A DNA stretch of 64,000 nt from NCBI GenBank assembly GCA_044225675.1, contig JBGAIH010000020.1, positions 29,565 through 93,564 on the forward strand. The letters run 5' to 3'. This DNA comes from JACMQX01 sp044225675 (GTDB taxonomy: Bacteria > Pseudomonadota > Gammaproteobacteria > Burkholderiales > Burkholderiaceae_C). This document shows, one piece after another, positions 26,888-36,658 of this stretch (positions are counted from its first letter, which is position 1; each line of letters begins with the position of its first letter). The notes beneath the pieces are model-generated. The model was not told the DNA's origin, ran no database searches, and worked only from the letters and a program-made list of their open reading frames with translations. The position numbers were made by a program, and so were the translations under genes.

Positions 26888-26896
26888 GACTATTCC

Positions 26897-27148
26897 TTAA
26901 CAAGGAAAGTTACCGCAGTACCGAACTTGCACTGAGTTTTTGGCGCTTCCAGCTCCAGCTGTATTTGTAGTGAAGCTTCCAGCATCAAGATTCGCTATTG
27001 CGCGGAGTTTCGTCGCCAAAGACAGATTCGAGGCCTCTATGGCATCTTTCGCTTCCTGCACAGCATCGAAGCGAGTCCAGAAGCCTCGGCCCTTGTGGCA
27101 AGCGGCTCCTTCAAGATGCGGTCGCAGCGCCCAAGAATCAGTCTGCAA
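26897..27148 (-). pseudogene. Short ORF, candidate orphan CdiA C-terminal toxin tail
   Basis: 83 codons at most, beginning at a TTG that overlaps the end of cdiI and ending 9 nt before the 272-residue gene. The likely coding part reads GRGFWTRFDAVQEAKDAIEA and continues to VQVRYCGNFPC. It lacks its own good start or ribosome binding site and has no export signal. In CDI loci, orphan cdiA-CT modules look like this: a promoterless toxin tail immediately followed by its immunity gene. It could instead be a chance frame. Confidence 0.4.
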
Positions 27149-27563
27149 TCAGGTAACTCCCGTCCGGCTGACGCCAGGCTACGCCGGCGGGACAAATATC
27201 TAAGAACCACCAAACATCCATGCCAAAGTGCTTATAAGGTGCCTCATATCCGGGCTTTGTGCTGATTCTGTCTGCCTCCTCCTCGTCGCAGGGAAACGAC
27301 TCTCGAAATCTCTGAATCTGTTCTTCGTTCGTACCTTCGAGAAACACTCCGTTCTTGTGCAATTTGATTCGACCTTCGCGGAGAAGTCGACATAGGATCC
27401 CAAAGAAGCACTCGGTCCGAGAAGAAAATTCCCCGGTCACTTCTGGTGGAAAGTGAGTCCACCCTTGATGAACGGGACTCAGCATTTCCCAAATAGCATC
27501 CAATGCGGAATCGGTGCATTTTTCGATGACTAGCTGATACTGTTCTTGATCCAGGGTCTTCAT
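27138..27563 (-). CDS. cdiI: CdiI-type immunity protein (resembles DUF596)
   Basis: 141 residues from MKTLDQEQYQLVIEKCTDSA. The ATG at 27561-27563 overlaps the cdiA stop (ATGA), the tight coupling expected of an immunity gene, and it is the first gene after cdiA. Small, acidic, soluble, no signal peptide. The pattern of an early L-D-A-I-W, a central F-F-G-I-L-C-R-L-L-R-E-G-R-I-K-L and a C-terminal WWFLDICPAGVAWRQPDGSY resembles DUF596, a family I associate with polymorphic-toxin immunity. The DUF assignment is from memory and moderate; the immunity role follows from position. Confidence 0.75.
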   Translation of the reverse strand: MKTLDQEQYQLVIEKCTDSALDAIWEMLSPVHQGWTHFPPEVTGEFSSRTECFFGILCRLLREGRIKLHKNGVFLEGTNEEQIQRFRESFPCDEEEADRISTKPGYEAPYKHFGMDVWWFLDICPAGVAWRQPDGSYLIAD

Positions 27564-30500
27564 TTGAATTTGAGTTCGTATTTCGGCAACTCGCTCTGTA
27601 TGGAGAGCCTTCCACGCAATTCCACCGTCCACCTGCCCATCCGGCTACTGGACACGCTCCGCACATTGATTGTTGTGCCGTTCGCCAGCTTAGCGGCCCA
27701 AACGCCTTGATCCACTGCTTTGAGGTTAGCGCCTCCCGTCAACTCCCCCGCATACACAAAAACCTGCTTCTCCAGTTCCGCGGCTGACAGGCCAGTCGTG
27801 TCGAACACCTTTGTCGTTCCGCTCAAGTTGCTCTCAGCGGTCGCCACGTAGCTTCGGCTTCCCAAGGTCAAACTGTTAGTGCCGCCGCTCTTGCTGAACA
27901 GTTGCGTCAATTGCTCAATCCGTTGGCTTTGCTGCTGCAGCGCGGTCTTCTGCTGCGCCACGGCCCGCAACGTGGCCGCCAACTCCTGCACGGCCGCCTT
28001 TTCGGTCACGGTCAAGGCTCGCCCCAGCCCCTGACCCAAGCCTTCAGCCACGCTCGTCGGCGTGATTGCGCCCGTGGCGATGCCCACCCCCGTCTCGGCG
28101 CTGATCAGGCCGATCTGCACCGCCTTGTCGGGATTGGCCAGGGCCCAGGTCAGCAGCGTCGGACTGGCGCCGGCCAGTGAGATCATCGCGGACGCCGCGC
28201 CGGCACCTGCCGTCAGCAACGAGATTACCTCACGCTTGCTTCTATCAGCCGTCACCGCAGCGGCCCATGCGTTGGCATCAGGCAGTGCCTTGATACCGGC
28301 CTTGATGTAAATGTCAGCCGTGTCCGGGATCGTCTGGGCATACATCAGGAAGTCGGCCTTCTGCGCGATCGTCGCTTGGAACATGTAGCCCGGCTCGTTG
28401 GCGTCCTGGGTCGGCAGCATGCCGCGCGCTTGGCTCAGGAATGCACTGGCCGAAGCGTCCCACGCACCCTCGGCCCCGAACTGGACCTGCCGGTATGCCT
28501 GCTGCGCCAGCAGTTTGATCGCCGCGTCTTCGCTGACTCCTTGCTGCTTCGCATATCGCTTGGCGTTGTCTTGAATCCATTGCGTCTCGCTGGGGTGAAG
28601 TTGCCTGTTGTTGGCATCGACCGTCGCTGCTATGGCGGCCCCTTGGGTTCCACTTACCGCCGCGCCACTACCGGCTGCTGCCAGCGTTGTGACGCCTTGC
28701 GCGATCACTCGGGCCGCCTCTTGAGGCACACCTGAGCTTTGCAGGCTGGTCTGCAGGCTTTCCTGCAGATCGTTCAGGAGGTTGGCGCTGCCTGCGCTGA
28801 CAACTGCGCCCGTGGCACCGCCCAGTCCGCCGCCGACGGCCCCGCTCAGGCTGTGCAGCAGTACGCGATAAGCGCCTCCCTCGTCCCATCGCGCAAGCTC
28901 ACGCTGCAGAAGGACGCGCTGGTCTGGGTCTGCCTCGGCTTGCAACTTCTTCTTGAGTTCGTCGGCTTGGTTCGCCGCGAAGTTCGCGACCACTCGGGGT
29001 GCTTCTCGGCTGAACGCCTCTGTGATTTTTGTCTGCGCATCGACCTCCCTCTGCACCCTGTCCTTGTCAAAGATGCGCTGAATGCCCGTTTCCGCGTCCG
29101 TGCTGCGTACCGCCGTGTTGCCTGCAATGCCGCTGATACCGGCCTGCGTCCTGCTGGCAGCGCTGCCCTCGTCACGGCCTACGCCTGCGCCCAGACCCAC
29201 GTTGCCGCGCAGGTTGGCAATGTCACCCACCCCAACGCCCACGCTCGTCGCCTTGGCGCTGTAGTCGGCGCTGTTCTGCACGTCGCTGGTGCTCAGGCTG
29301 CCGCCCGTGGTGAAGCTGTTACGGCTTTGTTCGACCGCCGCCTGCGTGCTCGCGATCACGCCGCCCTTCAGGTCCGTGTTCTGCCCCACGCTGACCTGGA
29401 AGCCGCCGTCTCCGGCCTTGATGCCCGATTGCTCACCCACGCTCGCGTAGTTGCTTTGGGTGCTGCTCTTCGCCGCGTTGAAGCTGCCGCCTCCACCTGC
29501 TCCCACGGTTACGCTTGCGCCCACGCTCTGCTGCTGGGCCGCATAGGTGCTGGTGTCCTGCAGGCTCGTGATGTCCAGATTCCCGCCAACGTCGGCCTTG
29601 ATGCTTGCGCCTCGCACGACCGCCCCTTGCAGGCTCGTGTCCGCACCGCTGCGGATGCTTGCGGTGCCGCCCGCCGCCACATGCGTGTTCACCTGCGTCA
29701 CGTCGTCGCCCGCCTGACTGCCCCGGCCCGCGCTGGCCGATGCATTGACGCCGACGCCGCCAGTGCCCACGCTGATGCCGAGGCTGCCCGAGCTTGACCG
29801 GCTGCTGCCGGCCAGACTCGCCGCGTTCTGCGCCGCCTGCAGCACCACATTGCCATCGGCCTGGAGCGTGGCGTTGGCCCCGGCCTTGACGTCACTGCCC
29901 TGGATGAGGAGCTGGCTGTCCTTGCCAGTGCCGCTGGCCTGGATGTTCACGCTGCCGCCGGCCGCCACCTGGCTTGCGCGTGTGGTGTCGCGGGCTTCAG
30001 TCGTTGTGCTGCTGCTCTTGCTGCTGCCGATGCTGATGGAGACGCTGACGCCGCCCGCGCGCTCGGCCGCCGTGGCATCGCGGCCGCTCAGGTTGCCCGC
30101 TGCGTCCTCGGTGACGATCTGGTTGCTGCGGCCTGCGAAGTCCTGCCCCTGGCCCGCCTTCACAGCGTCCAGCGCATGGCTCGCCGCCAGGGCGGTGTTG
30201 GCCGCTGCGAGCAGCTTCATGCGGTCGTCGCGCGTGTCGCCCGCCGCTCGCGCCATGGATTGCGCGGTCTGCACGGCGCTGACGACCGGGTTGGTGATCT
30301 GCAGCGTGAGGCCGCTCTGGCTGAACTTCTGTTCTGTGACGGTGGTGGAGGTCTCGCGCGCTTCGGTGATCTCGACCTGCCTGGCGCGGATGTCGATGTC
30401 GCCTGCAGGGGCCAGCACGTCGCTGCCCGTCTGCCGGTAGGTCTGGCCGGCCGTGATGCGCACGTCGCCCTGGAGACTGCCGACGGTGCTGGCCGCAGCC

Positions 30501-33500
30501 GTGGTGCTCTGGCTGTTCTGGTCCGTCTCGAGCTTGCGGGTGCCCAGCGTGATGCCGAAGCCGCCGCCGCTGAAGAGGCCGGACTTCCTGTCCAGGCGGT
30601 CGCTGTCTCGGGTGGCGGTGTTGGTTGTGGCCTCAACGGCGACGTCGCGTGCGGCGTTGAGCGTCGCGCCCCCGTCGCTGATGACGCTGGAGCCCCGGAC
30701 GGCGAGGTCCTGGCCTGCCGTGAGGCTGACGGTGTTGCCGCCCAAGCTGGAGCCGACCGCCTGGGTCGCGTCGGTCTTCTCGTGCGTGGTGAGGGTTCGG
30801 CTGCTCAGGAAGCCCCGGCTCTTGTGGCGGGCGGCTTCTTCCGCTTCGCGCGTGGCCTGCCCCGCTTCGACGCTCAGGTTGCGGCCGGCGGTGGCGGTGA
30901 GTGCTCCGCCTGCGTTCACAGTCGCCGCCCGGGCCGTGAGGTCGTTGCCGGCTTCAAGGCGGACGTTACCCGTGGCGTTGATTTGGCTGCCAAGCTCCTG
31001 CGTGCTCGCCTCCTTGCGCCAGTTGGCGCTGTTCCAGGTGATGCTGCCCGATTCGGAGGTGGTGAGCGTCGTGAGGTTCAGGTTGTTCCGGGCAGAGATG
31101 TCGATGCTGCCATTGCTTTGCAGGACGCCGGCCACGATGTGGACGTCGCGGCCCGCGCTCGCCACCAGCGCGCCGCCGTCACCCGTGACGTAGAGGCCCG
31201 CCACCCGGTCGATGCCCGTGCGGGTGAAGCCACCTGTGGCTGTGCTGCGCGTGGTGCTCTGCACGATGAACTCGCGCCCGGCCTGCGCCTGCAGGCTGTC
31301 CCGGGCCATGACGCTGCCGCCGAGGTTGCTCAGGTCGTCGCGGGCCTGCACGGTGACGGCATCAGCGGCGATCTGCCCGCCCAGGTTGCGCACATTCTGC
31401 GCGTTGAGGACGACAGCCTGCCGGCCCGCGATGGTGCCGCTGTTGGCGAGGTCGCCCGAGAGGTCGAGGTTGACGCTGCGCCCCACCATGAGCGCACCGC
31501 TGGGGGCGAGGTCGCCGGCCTGCGCCCGCAGGTAGACCTGCGGCACGAGCGCCGTGGTCTTGCTGCCGTCGGGCAGGACGACCTCCCGCGCGACGAGCCA
31601 GACGATGTCGCTGGTCAGACGCGCCATCTGCTCGGCGCTCAAGGCGACGCCGGGCACGAGGCGCCACGCCTGCGCAAAGGTGGCGCCTGCGGTCATGAGG
31701 TCGCGGTACTGCGCCTCGTCGTCGGCGTAGCCGTCCAGGAAGCGCCGCCCGGTGAGTTGGGCCACCTGCTCGCGCACGAGCCTTTGTTCGTAGAAGCCGT
31801 CGCCCAGGCGCTTGTGAAGCCGCGAGGGGTCGGCCGACACGAGCGACAGCTGGTAGTCGCTGCCAAGCCACTGACGCATGTCGGTGAAGCGCGGGTCGGT
31901 GACGAAGAGGGTGACCGCCGTCGGGTCAGGGTTCGGGCGCAGCAGGCTGCTGGCGAGCACGCGAAGGGGTCCGGCCGCGACGACGGTGAGGGCTTGCGTG
32001 CCGGGGTCGGCGCTCACCACCCGCACGGCCACCTGGGTGCCCGAGCCCGCGACGCTGGCGTTGCCTTCGAGCCGGCTGGGCGTGAGGGTGATGGCCTGGA
32101 CGGTGTCGGCGGGGGTGTACGCAGCGACGGCGGTGTCGGAGGTGTCGCGGCCGCTGCGGCGATGCCGCCAGGACGAGGTGGCCGTGCCGCTGTCCACGAA
32201 GCGCCGCTCGCCCTCGACGGATGTGTTCTGCAGATCGGCCGCTGAGACGGTGAGCGCGCCGCCGCCCAGGATGTGGCTCCTGTCGTTCAAGAGCGTGCCG
32301 GCCGCCATGCGGAGGTCGCCACCGGCCACGATTCTTCCCGGGTCGGACTGGGTGATGACGGTCTCGAAAGGCGTGCGGGTGTACTGGTAGTGCACGAAGG
32401 CGTCGCTCTCATCGCCCGTGGCGTTGACGCGGATGCAGTCGGCCTCGCAGTTGAAGAGAGTGACCTGGGAGGGCGGGAAGTGCGTGACGAGGTCGCTGCC
32501 ACGGTAGACGTCGCCCGCGCCGAGGGTGTATTCGCTGACGGCGGTGACGGCGCCGACCTGCTGCTCTTGCGTGGCGAAGTGTTCGTTGGTGTTGTGGATG
32601 CGGGTGGCGGAGATGGACAGCCCGCCGAGGGATTCGACGGTGGCGCTGGCGTTGTACACGGCGTCGGCGCTGCCGGTGGCATGGCCGGCCGCGTCCAGGG
32701 CGCCGCCGATGTTCAGGGCGTCGGCACCGCTTCCTGAGGCGCCTCCAGCACTGAAGATCAGCGCATGTTCGCGGTTGTAAAGCGTACCGACGCCCAGATC
32801 GAGCCGCTCGCGCGCGGCGATGACGGCATCGGCCCGCACGCCGGCTGTGGTCTCGGTGTCGTTGGTGAGCGTGCCCGCGGCGATGGCCACATGGTCACCG
32901 TAGATCCGGCCGGTGCCGATGTTGGTGACCGTGGCGGCCTGCACCCGCGTGTCGCCGCCGTCGATGAGGCCGCGGTTGACGAGCTCACCTGTTGCGGTGA
33001 GGCGCGTGGCCACCTCGCCCGCGATGTCGCCGGTGGCGGTGTTGATGAGGCGCGCCGCCGTGACGGTGACGGTCTGGCCCGCGTTGAGCCGGGCGCGGTT
33101 GGTGAAGCTGCCTGTCGTGGTGAGGAAGGCCTGGCCGCCGGCCACGAGGTCGGTGGTGCTGTCGAAGTCGCTTTGCAGATCGAGGTGCAGGTCGCCAGCG
33201 GTCTGCACGGCGCCGTCGCCCGTGAGGCTGCGCGCGGCGATGCTGAGGCTCTGGCCGGCCCGGGTCACGCCGCCGGTATTGGTGACGGCCAAGGTCCTGT
33301 GGGCTGCGGCGTCCTGCACGGTGAGGTGGCGCCCGGCGCTGAGGGTGCCGCCGGTGTTGAGCAGCGCGGCGCTGGCGTCGAGCGTCACGTTCCCATTGGC
33401 CTCGATGACGCCGGCTGCGTTCTGGATGCTGGTGGCCCGCACGGCGATGTCGCCAAGGGCCTGCAGCCTGCCGCCCTCGTTGCGGATGCCGTCGGCCGTG

Positions 33501-34810
33501 AGGCCCAGATCGCTTTCGCTGCTGATGCGCCCGCCGGCTGAGTTGTTGATGCCGCTGGCGGCGATGCGCACCGCGCCGGTGGCGGCCAGCGTGCTGCCGG
33601 TGTTGGCAAGAGCGCCCTGAGCGCTGAGGCTGAGCGTGCCTGCGGCGGCCATCGTTGCGCCACCCGTGTTGGCGATGGATGCGCCCGAGGTGACAGCCAG
33701 ATGGCCCTGGCTGCTGAGGACGGCGTCGGCGCCGGTGTTGGAGACGGCGCCCGTGACGTTGACGGTCACATCACCCTGGGCCTGCACCTTGCCGGTGTTG
33801 ACGAGCCAGCCATCGGCGCGCAACACCCAGTTGCCCTGCTGCGCTGCCATCGTGCCGCGGTTGTTCACGCCCAGGCCCGCTTCGGTGCCGACCAGGTAGA
33901 TGTGCCCGGCGTACATGCCGCCGATGGCGGCGACGTCCAGCATGTAGGCGGGGGCAGGGCCGGTGCCGGCGATCTTGCTGGCGGTCGCATCAGCGCCGGA
34001 GGCCAGGGCCTTGACGTCGTTCGCGCCTGCGACGACGGTGAGGTGCTGGGCCCACAGGCCCGCGTTCACTTCCACCGCCCGCGCCAGGATGCGGGTGAAG
34101 TCTGCCGTGCGGGCATCGAGGCCCAAACCGTCGAGGGTGACCGTGCCCTGTTGGACGCGAAAGGATTCAAGGTTGCCTGCGCTCAAGACCGGCACGCCCG
34201 TGGTGAAGGTGACGCCGGCCGCGTTGATGAAGCTGCCCCCGTTGACGCGGATGCCCGACGGGTTGGCGATGACGACTTCGGCGCGCTGGCCCGCCACTTC
34301 GAGCGGGCCCTTGATGTAGCTCGGGTTGCTGGAGTTGACCTCGTTGAGGATGACGCGCGCAGCCCCTGTGGCGAGCCAGGGGTTGCCCGCGACGATGCCG
34401 CCGATCTGCGTGGCCACGGGGGTGCGGCTGTTGTTCAGGATCGCGCCGTTGGACTGGACGTCGAACTGGGAATAGGTGTTGCGCGAGACGCCTGCGGCGC
34501 TGGGCGTCTGGATGTTGACCTGGGGCGTGCCGCTGGCGGTTTGCAGGACCGTGGGGCGCTGGTTGCCTGGTGCATTGGCGTCGGCACGGATCTGGCCGTA
34601 GGCAGGCGCGCACATCACAAGGACACCAAAGGCCAGCACGGTGAGCGCGGCGGTGACGGCGCCTGCGAGCAAAGAGGGGCCGAGCGCCTCGGTGCAACCG
34701 CTGCCTGCCTCGCCCGATGCCGCGCCGCCCTGCGAGCGGGCCGTCTCGGCCACGGCCATGCGCTGGCCCCGTGCGGCATTGAAGATGATGCGGTGAAGGT
34801 GCTTGTTCAT
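27560..34810 (-). CDS. cdiA: CdiA-type two-partner secretion exoprotein (filamentous haemagglutinin family) with C-terminal toxin
   Basis: 2416 residues. The extended signal peptide region starts MNKHLHRIIFNAARGQRMAV, with the hydrophobic core LLAGAVTAALTVLAFGVLVM ending near residue 73. The TPS secretion domain runs to about residue 330 (QIGGIVAGNPWL; ANPSGIRVNGGSF). Long haemagglutinin repeats follow (NTGG, GDI-type beta-helix turns) to about residue 1950. The pretoxin boundary motif is VDANNRQLHPSE at 2064-2075, in place of VENN. After it come hydrophobic segments (about 2196-2224) suited to inner-membrane entry, a coiled region, and a terminal domain (about 2320-2416) containing GVWAAKLANGTTINVRSVSS and GRWTVEL. 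The toxin activity is not recognised. Exported by the adjacent CdiB; neutralised by the coupled CdiI. Confidence 0.93.
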   Translation of the reverse strand: MNKHLHRIIFNAARGQRMAVAETARSQGGAASGEAGSGCTEALGPSLLAGAVTAALTVLAFGVLVMCAPAYGQIRADANAPGNQRPTVLQTASGTPQVNIQTPSAAGVSRNTYSQFDVQSNGAILNNSRTPVATQIGGIVAGNPWLATGAARVILNEVNSSNPSYIKGPLEVAGQRAEVVIANPSGIRVNGGSFINAAGVTFTTGVPVLSAGNLESFRVQQGTVTLDGLGLDARTADFTRILARAVEVNAGLWAQHLTVVAGANDVKALASGADATASKIAGTGPAPAYMLDVAAIGGMYAGHIYLVGTEAGLGVNNRGTMAAQQGNWVLRADGWLVNTGKVQAQGDVTVNVTGAVSNTGADAVLSSQGHLAVTSGASIANTGGATMAAAGTLSLSAQGALANTGSTLAATGAVRIAASGINNSAGGRISSESDLGLTADGIRNEGGRLQALGDIAVRATSIQNAAGVIEANGNVTLDASAALLNTGGTLSAGRHLTVQDAAAHRTLAVTNTGGVTRAGQSLSIAARSLTGDGAVQTAGDLHLDLQSDFDSTTDLVAGGQAFLTTTGSFTNRARLNAGQTVTVTAARLINTATGDIAGEVATRLTATGELVNRGLIDGGDTRVQAATVTNIGTGRIYGDHVAIAAGTLTNDTETTAGVRADAVIAARERLDLGVGTLYNREHALIFSAGGASGSGADALNIGGALDAAGHATGSADAVYNASATVESLGGLSISATRIHNTNEHFATQEQQVGAVTAVSEYTLGAGDVYRGSDLVTHFPPSQVTLFNCEADCIRVNATGDESDAFVHYQYTRTPFETVITQSDPGRIVAGGDLRMAAGTLLNDRSHILGGGALTVSAADLQNTSVEGERRFVDSGTATSSWRHRRSGRDTSDTAVAAYTPADTVQAITLTPSRLEGNASVAGSGTQVAVRVVSADPGTQALTVVAAGPLRVLASSLLRPNPDPTAVTLFVTDPRFTDMRQWLGSDYQLSLVSADPSRLHKRLGDGFYEQRLVREQVAQLTGRRFLDGYADDEAQYRDLMTAGATFAQAWRLVPGVALSAEQMARLTSDIVWLVAREVVLPDGSKTTALVPQVYLRAQAGDLAPSGALMVGRSVNLDLSGDLANSGTIAGRQAVVLNAQNVRNLGGQIAADAVTVQARDDLSNLGGSVMARDSLQAQAGREFIVQSTTRSTATGGFTRTGIDRVAGLYVTGDGGALVASAGRDVHIVAGVLQSNGSIDISARNNLNLTTLTTSESGSITWNSANWRKEASTQELGSQINATGNVRLEAGNDLTARAATVNAGGALTATAGRNLSVEAGQATREAEEAARHKSRGFLSSRTLTTHEKTDATQAVGSSLGGNTVSLTAGQDLAVRGSSVISDGGATLNAARDVAVEATTNTATRDSDRLDRKSGLFSGGGFGITLGTRKLETDQNSQSTTAAASTVGSLQGDVRITAGQTYRQTGSDVLAPAGDIDIRARQVEITEARETSTTVTEQKFSQSGLTLQITNPVVSAVQTAQSMARAAGDTRDDRMKLLAAANTALAASHALDAVKAGQGQDFAGRSNQIVTEDAAGNLSGRDATAAERAGGVSVSISIGSSKSSSTTTEARDTTRASQVAAGGSVNIQASGTGKDSQLLIQGSDVKAGANATLQADGNVVLQAAQNAASLAGSSRSSSGSLGISVGTGGVGVNASASAGRGSQAGDDVTQVNTHVAAGGTASIRSGADTSLQGAVVRGASIKADVGGNLDITSLQDTSTYAAQQQSVGASVTVGAGGGGSFNAAKSSTQSNYASVGEQSGIKAGDGGFQVSVGQNTDLKGGVIASTQAAVEQSRNSFTTGGSLSTSDVQNSADYSAKATSVGVGVGDIANLRGNVGLGAGVGRDEGSAASRTQAGISGIAGNTAVRSTDAETGIQRIFDKDRVQREVDAQTKITEAFSREAPRVVANFAANQADELKKKLQAEADPDQRVLLQRELARWDEGGAYRVLLHSLSGAVGGGLGGATGAVVSAGSANLLNDLQESLQTSLQSSGVPQEAARVIAQGVTTLAAAGSGAAVSGTQGAAIAATVDANNRQLHPSETQWIQDNAKRYAKQQGVSEDAAIKLLAQQAYRQVQFGAEGAWDASASAFLSQARGMLPTQDANEPGYMFQATIAQKADFLMYAQTIPDTADIYIKAGIKALPDANAWAAAVTADRSKREVISLLTAGAGAASAMISLAGASPTLLTWALANPDKAVQIGLISAETGVGIATGAITPTSVAEGLGQGLGRALTVTEKAAVQELAATLRAVAQQKTALQQQSQRIEQLTQLFSKSGGTNSLTLGSRSYVATAESNLSGTTKVFDTTGLSAAELEKQVFVYAGELTGGANLKAVDQGVWAAKLANGTTINVRSVSSSRMGRWTVELRGRLSIQSELPKYELKFK

Positions 34811-34894
34811 GAAGGCGTGTTGGTGGAAGGCGTGGTGTTCAGGGCTGGGGTGCCGGGTTCGATAGGCTGGGGTCGGTGTACAGGGCCTGCCGCG

Positions 34895-36625
34895 TCAGAA
34901 CGACGCGAAGAGGCTGAAGCCCGCCGTCACGGCTGCCGTGCGAAAGGCATCGGCTCGGCTGACAGGCCGGCCCACGAAGACGTCGTAGCCGAGTCCGCTG
35001 ACGCTGCCGCGCAGACCCAGGACGGCCCCTGCCAGATGGCGGCCCACCAGCAGCGCGGAGGACGGACCGCCCACCTGGCCGTAGTCCATGCCCAGATACG
35101 CCTCCTGGCCCGTGTCGCCCACGGCCACCGACAGGTCGTTGCGCCAGATCCAGCCGCGCTCGGCCGCGAGGCTGGACTCGCCGTCAAAGCCGCGCACCGT
35201 GTAGCGCCCGCCGATGGCGAAGCGGTCCTGCGGCGTGAGCGGTGTGCCGTTCCACTGCGCACGCCAGTTGGCCGCGTAGCGCAGCTTCTGGCCAGCCGCT
35301 TCGAAGGGTGCGTTCAGGCTCACGTCCGCCGTGGTGACCCGCATGCGCGAGGTGCCTTCGCCGAACGCTTCTTCGGGCGCCGGAGTCGCGTGGAACGCGC
35401 CCGTGCCCCGCTTGTGCGTCAGGCTCGCATCCAGCGTGGCGCGGCCGATGAACGCCTTGTGCGCGATGCCCAGCTCCCAGCCGCCGGTGGCGCGGCGCTG
35501 GGTCTGGACCTCGGTGTCGTCGATGAAGTTGCTGGCCCGCCGCATCCAGGCCTTCAGGCTCATGGTGGTCTTGCCGGTCGCGTCGCGATGGAGCAGGCGC
35601 GACAGCCTGACGTCGGCGTTCTCGCTGCGGCCGCTGTAGAGGTAGTCCTGGCTCAGGCCCGCCACGCTCTGCTGGTAACGGCTGGACGACTGCGTGAGCC
35701 CCACGAGCCAGTCGCCCCAGGGCACCGAGTAGTGCACCGTGTGGCCCTGCGTGCCGCGTGCGCCCGCGTCCCCACCGCCCAGGTCGTGATGAACCGTGAG
35801 GTAGAACAGGTCGTTCAGCGTCCACCAGTGGTCGTAGCTGAGCGTGAGGCTGCCCTGGTAGCGGCCCGTGGCCTTCGTCCCGCCGTCGTCCACCGATGCG
35901 GCAAGGCGCAAGGGAAAGGCCTGCTGCCAGACGATGACCAGGTCGCTCTGGTCCGGCGCGTCAGCCGGCTCCACCCGGATGTCGGCCTGCACCGTGGGCA
36001 CGCGCCGCAAGTTCTCCAGGGCCTGCTCGACGTCGCGCAGGTTCAGGATGTCGCCCGGCCGGGCCGGCACGGCATTGAGGACCGTGGCCCGAGGCTCTCG
36101 GGGCTCGGCCAGGCGAATGGCGCGGATGCGGCCGGGAACCAGCGTGAGGGTGAGAGTGCCACTGGAGAGGTCCTGCGCCTGCAGCTGGATGCGGGAGGTG
36201 ATGTAGCCGCGCTGGAGCAGCGCCTGCTGCGCGCGGTCGGCAGCGACGTTGATGCCTTCCGCCCCCAGACAGCGCCCCACGGCCGCATCGGGGCCGGCGC
36301 GCAGGCCGTCGAGCACCCAGGTGAAGGAAGCGCTCTCGTCGCCCGCCAGCACGACGCGCCCCATCGGCACACAGGGCGACTCATTGGCCGGCCACGGCTT
36401 GCGGGGCTCCGATGCCGGAGGAAGCGGCGCTTTGGCCGTTGCCTGCTGACGCTCACGCTGCGCCGCTTCACGCTCCTGCTGGCGGCGCTCTTCACGCTCG
36501 AGCTGCTGGCGCAGCGTCGGCGAGGGCGAGGGCGAGGCCGTCACTTGAGCCTGCGTCCCGCCGGACGATGCCAGGATCACTCCCGCCCAGATCCCCGAAA
36601 TGGAATTCTTTATGCTTAATTTCAT
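34895..36625 (-). CDS. cdiB: CdiB, TpsB outer-membrane transporter for CdiA
   Basis: 576 residues, ShlB/FhaC/HecB family. Signal peptide 1-27 (ending TQAQ), then a highly charged helix (RQQLEREERRQQEREAAQRE, about 38-58) matching the FhaC plug helix. POTRA domains are at about 85-240 (SSGTLTLTLVPGRIRAIRL). The beta-barrel runs to a C-terminal Phe (FSLFASF), with the conserved VRGF motif of the L6 loop at 477-480. The gene is 84 nt upstream of cdiA and is the first gene of the locus. Confidence 0.94.
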   Translation of the reverse strand: MKLSIKNSISGIWAGVILASSGGTQAQVTASPSPSPTLRQQLEREERRQQEREAAQRERQQATAKAPLPPASEPRKPWPANESPCVPMGRVVLAGDESASFTWVLDGLRAGPDAAVGRCLGAEGINVAADRAQQALLQRGYITSRIQLQAQDLSSGTLTLTLVPGRIRAIRLAEPREPRATVLNAVPARPGDILNLRDVEQALENLRRVPTVQADIRVEPADAPDQSDLVIVWQQAFPLRLAASVDDGGTKATGRYQGSLTLSYDHWWTLNDLFYLTVHHDLGGGDAGARGTQGHTVHYSVPWGDWLVGLTQSSSRYQQSVAGLSQDYLYSGRSENADVRLSRLLHRDATGKTTMSLKAWMRRASNFIDDTEVQTQRRATGGWELGIAHKAFIGRATLDASLTHKRGTGAFHATPAPEEAFGEGTSRMRVTTADVSLNAPFEAAGQKLRYAANWRAQWNGTPLTPQDRFAIGGRYTVRGFDGESSLAAERGWIWRNDLSVAVGDTGQEAYLGMDYGQVGGPSSALLVGRHLAGAVLGLRGSVSGLGYDVFVGRPVSRADAFRTAAVTAGFSLFASF

Positions 36626-36635
36626 CGGGCGTGAT

Positions 36636-36658
36636 CATGGCGCAATCACGGCGCCATG
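36636..36658. promoter_or_regulatory. 8-bp inverted repeat in the cdiB leader
   Basis: CATGGCGC (36636-36643), 7 nt, GCGCCATG (36651-36658), overlapping a second imperfect symmetry GTGAT...ATCAC. It lies 11-33 nt upstream of the cdiB start, and no clear ribosome binding site is present. It could be an operator or an RNA hairpin controlling cdiB translation. Symmetry is the only evidence. Confidence 0.35.

Noticed and set aside
33701..36619. 972-codon plus-strand open frame across cdiA and cdiB
   Set aside because: Runs antisense through two well-supported genes and their spacer; no domain recognised.
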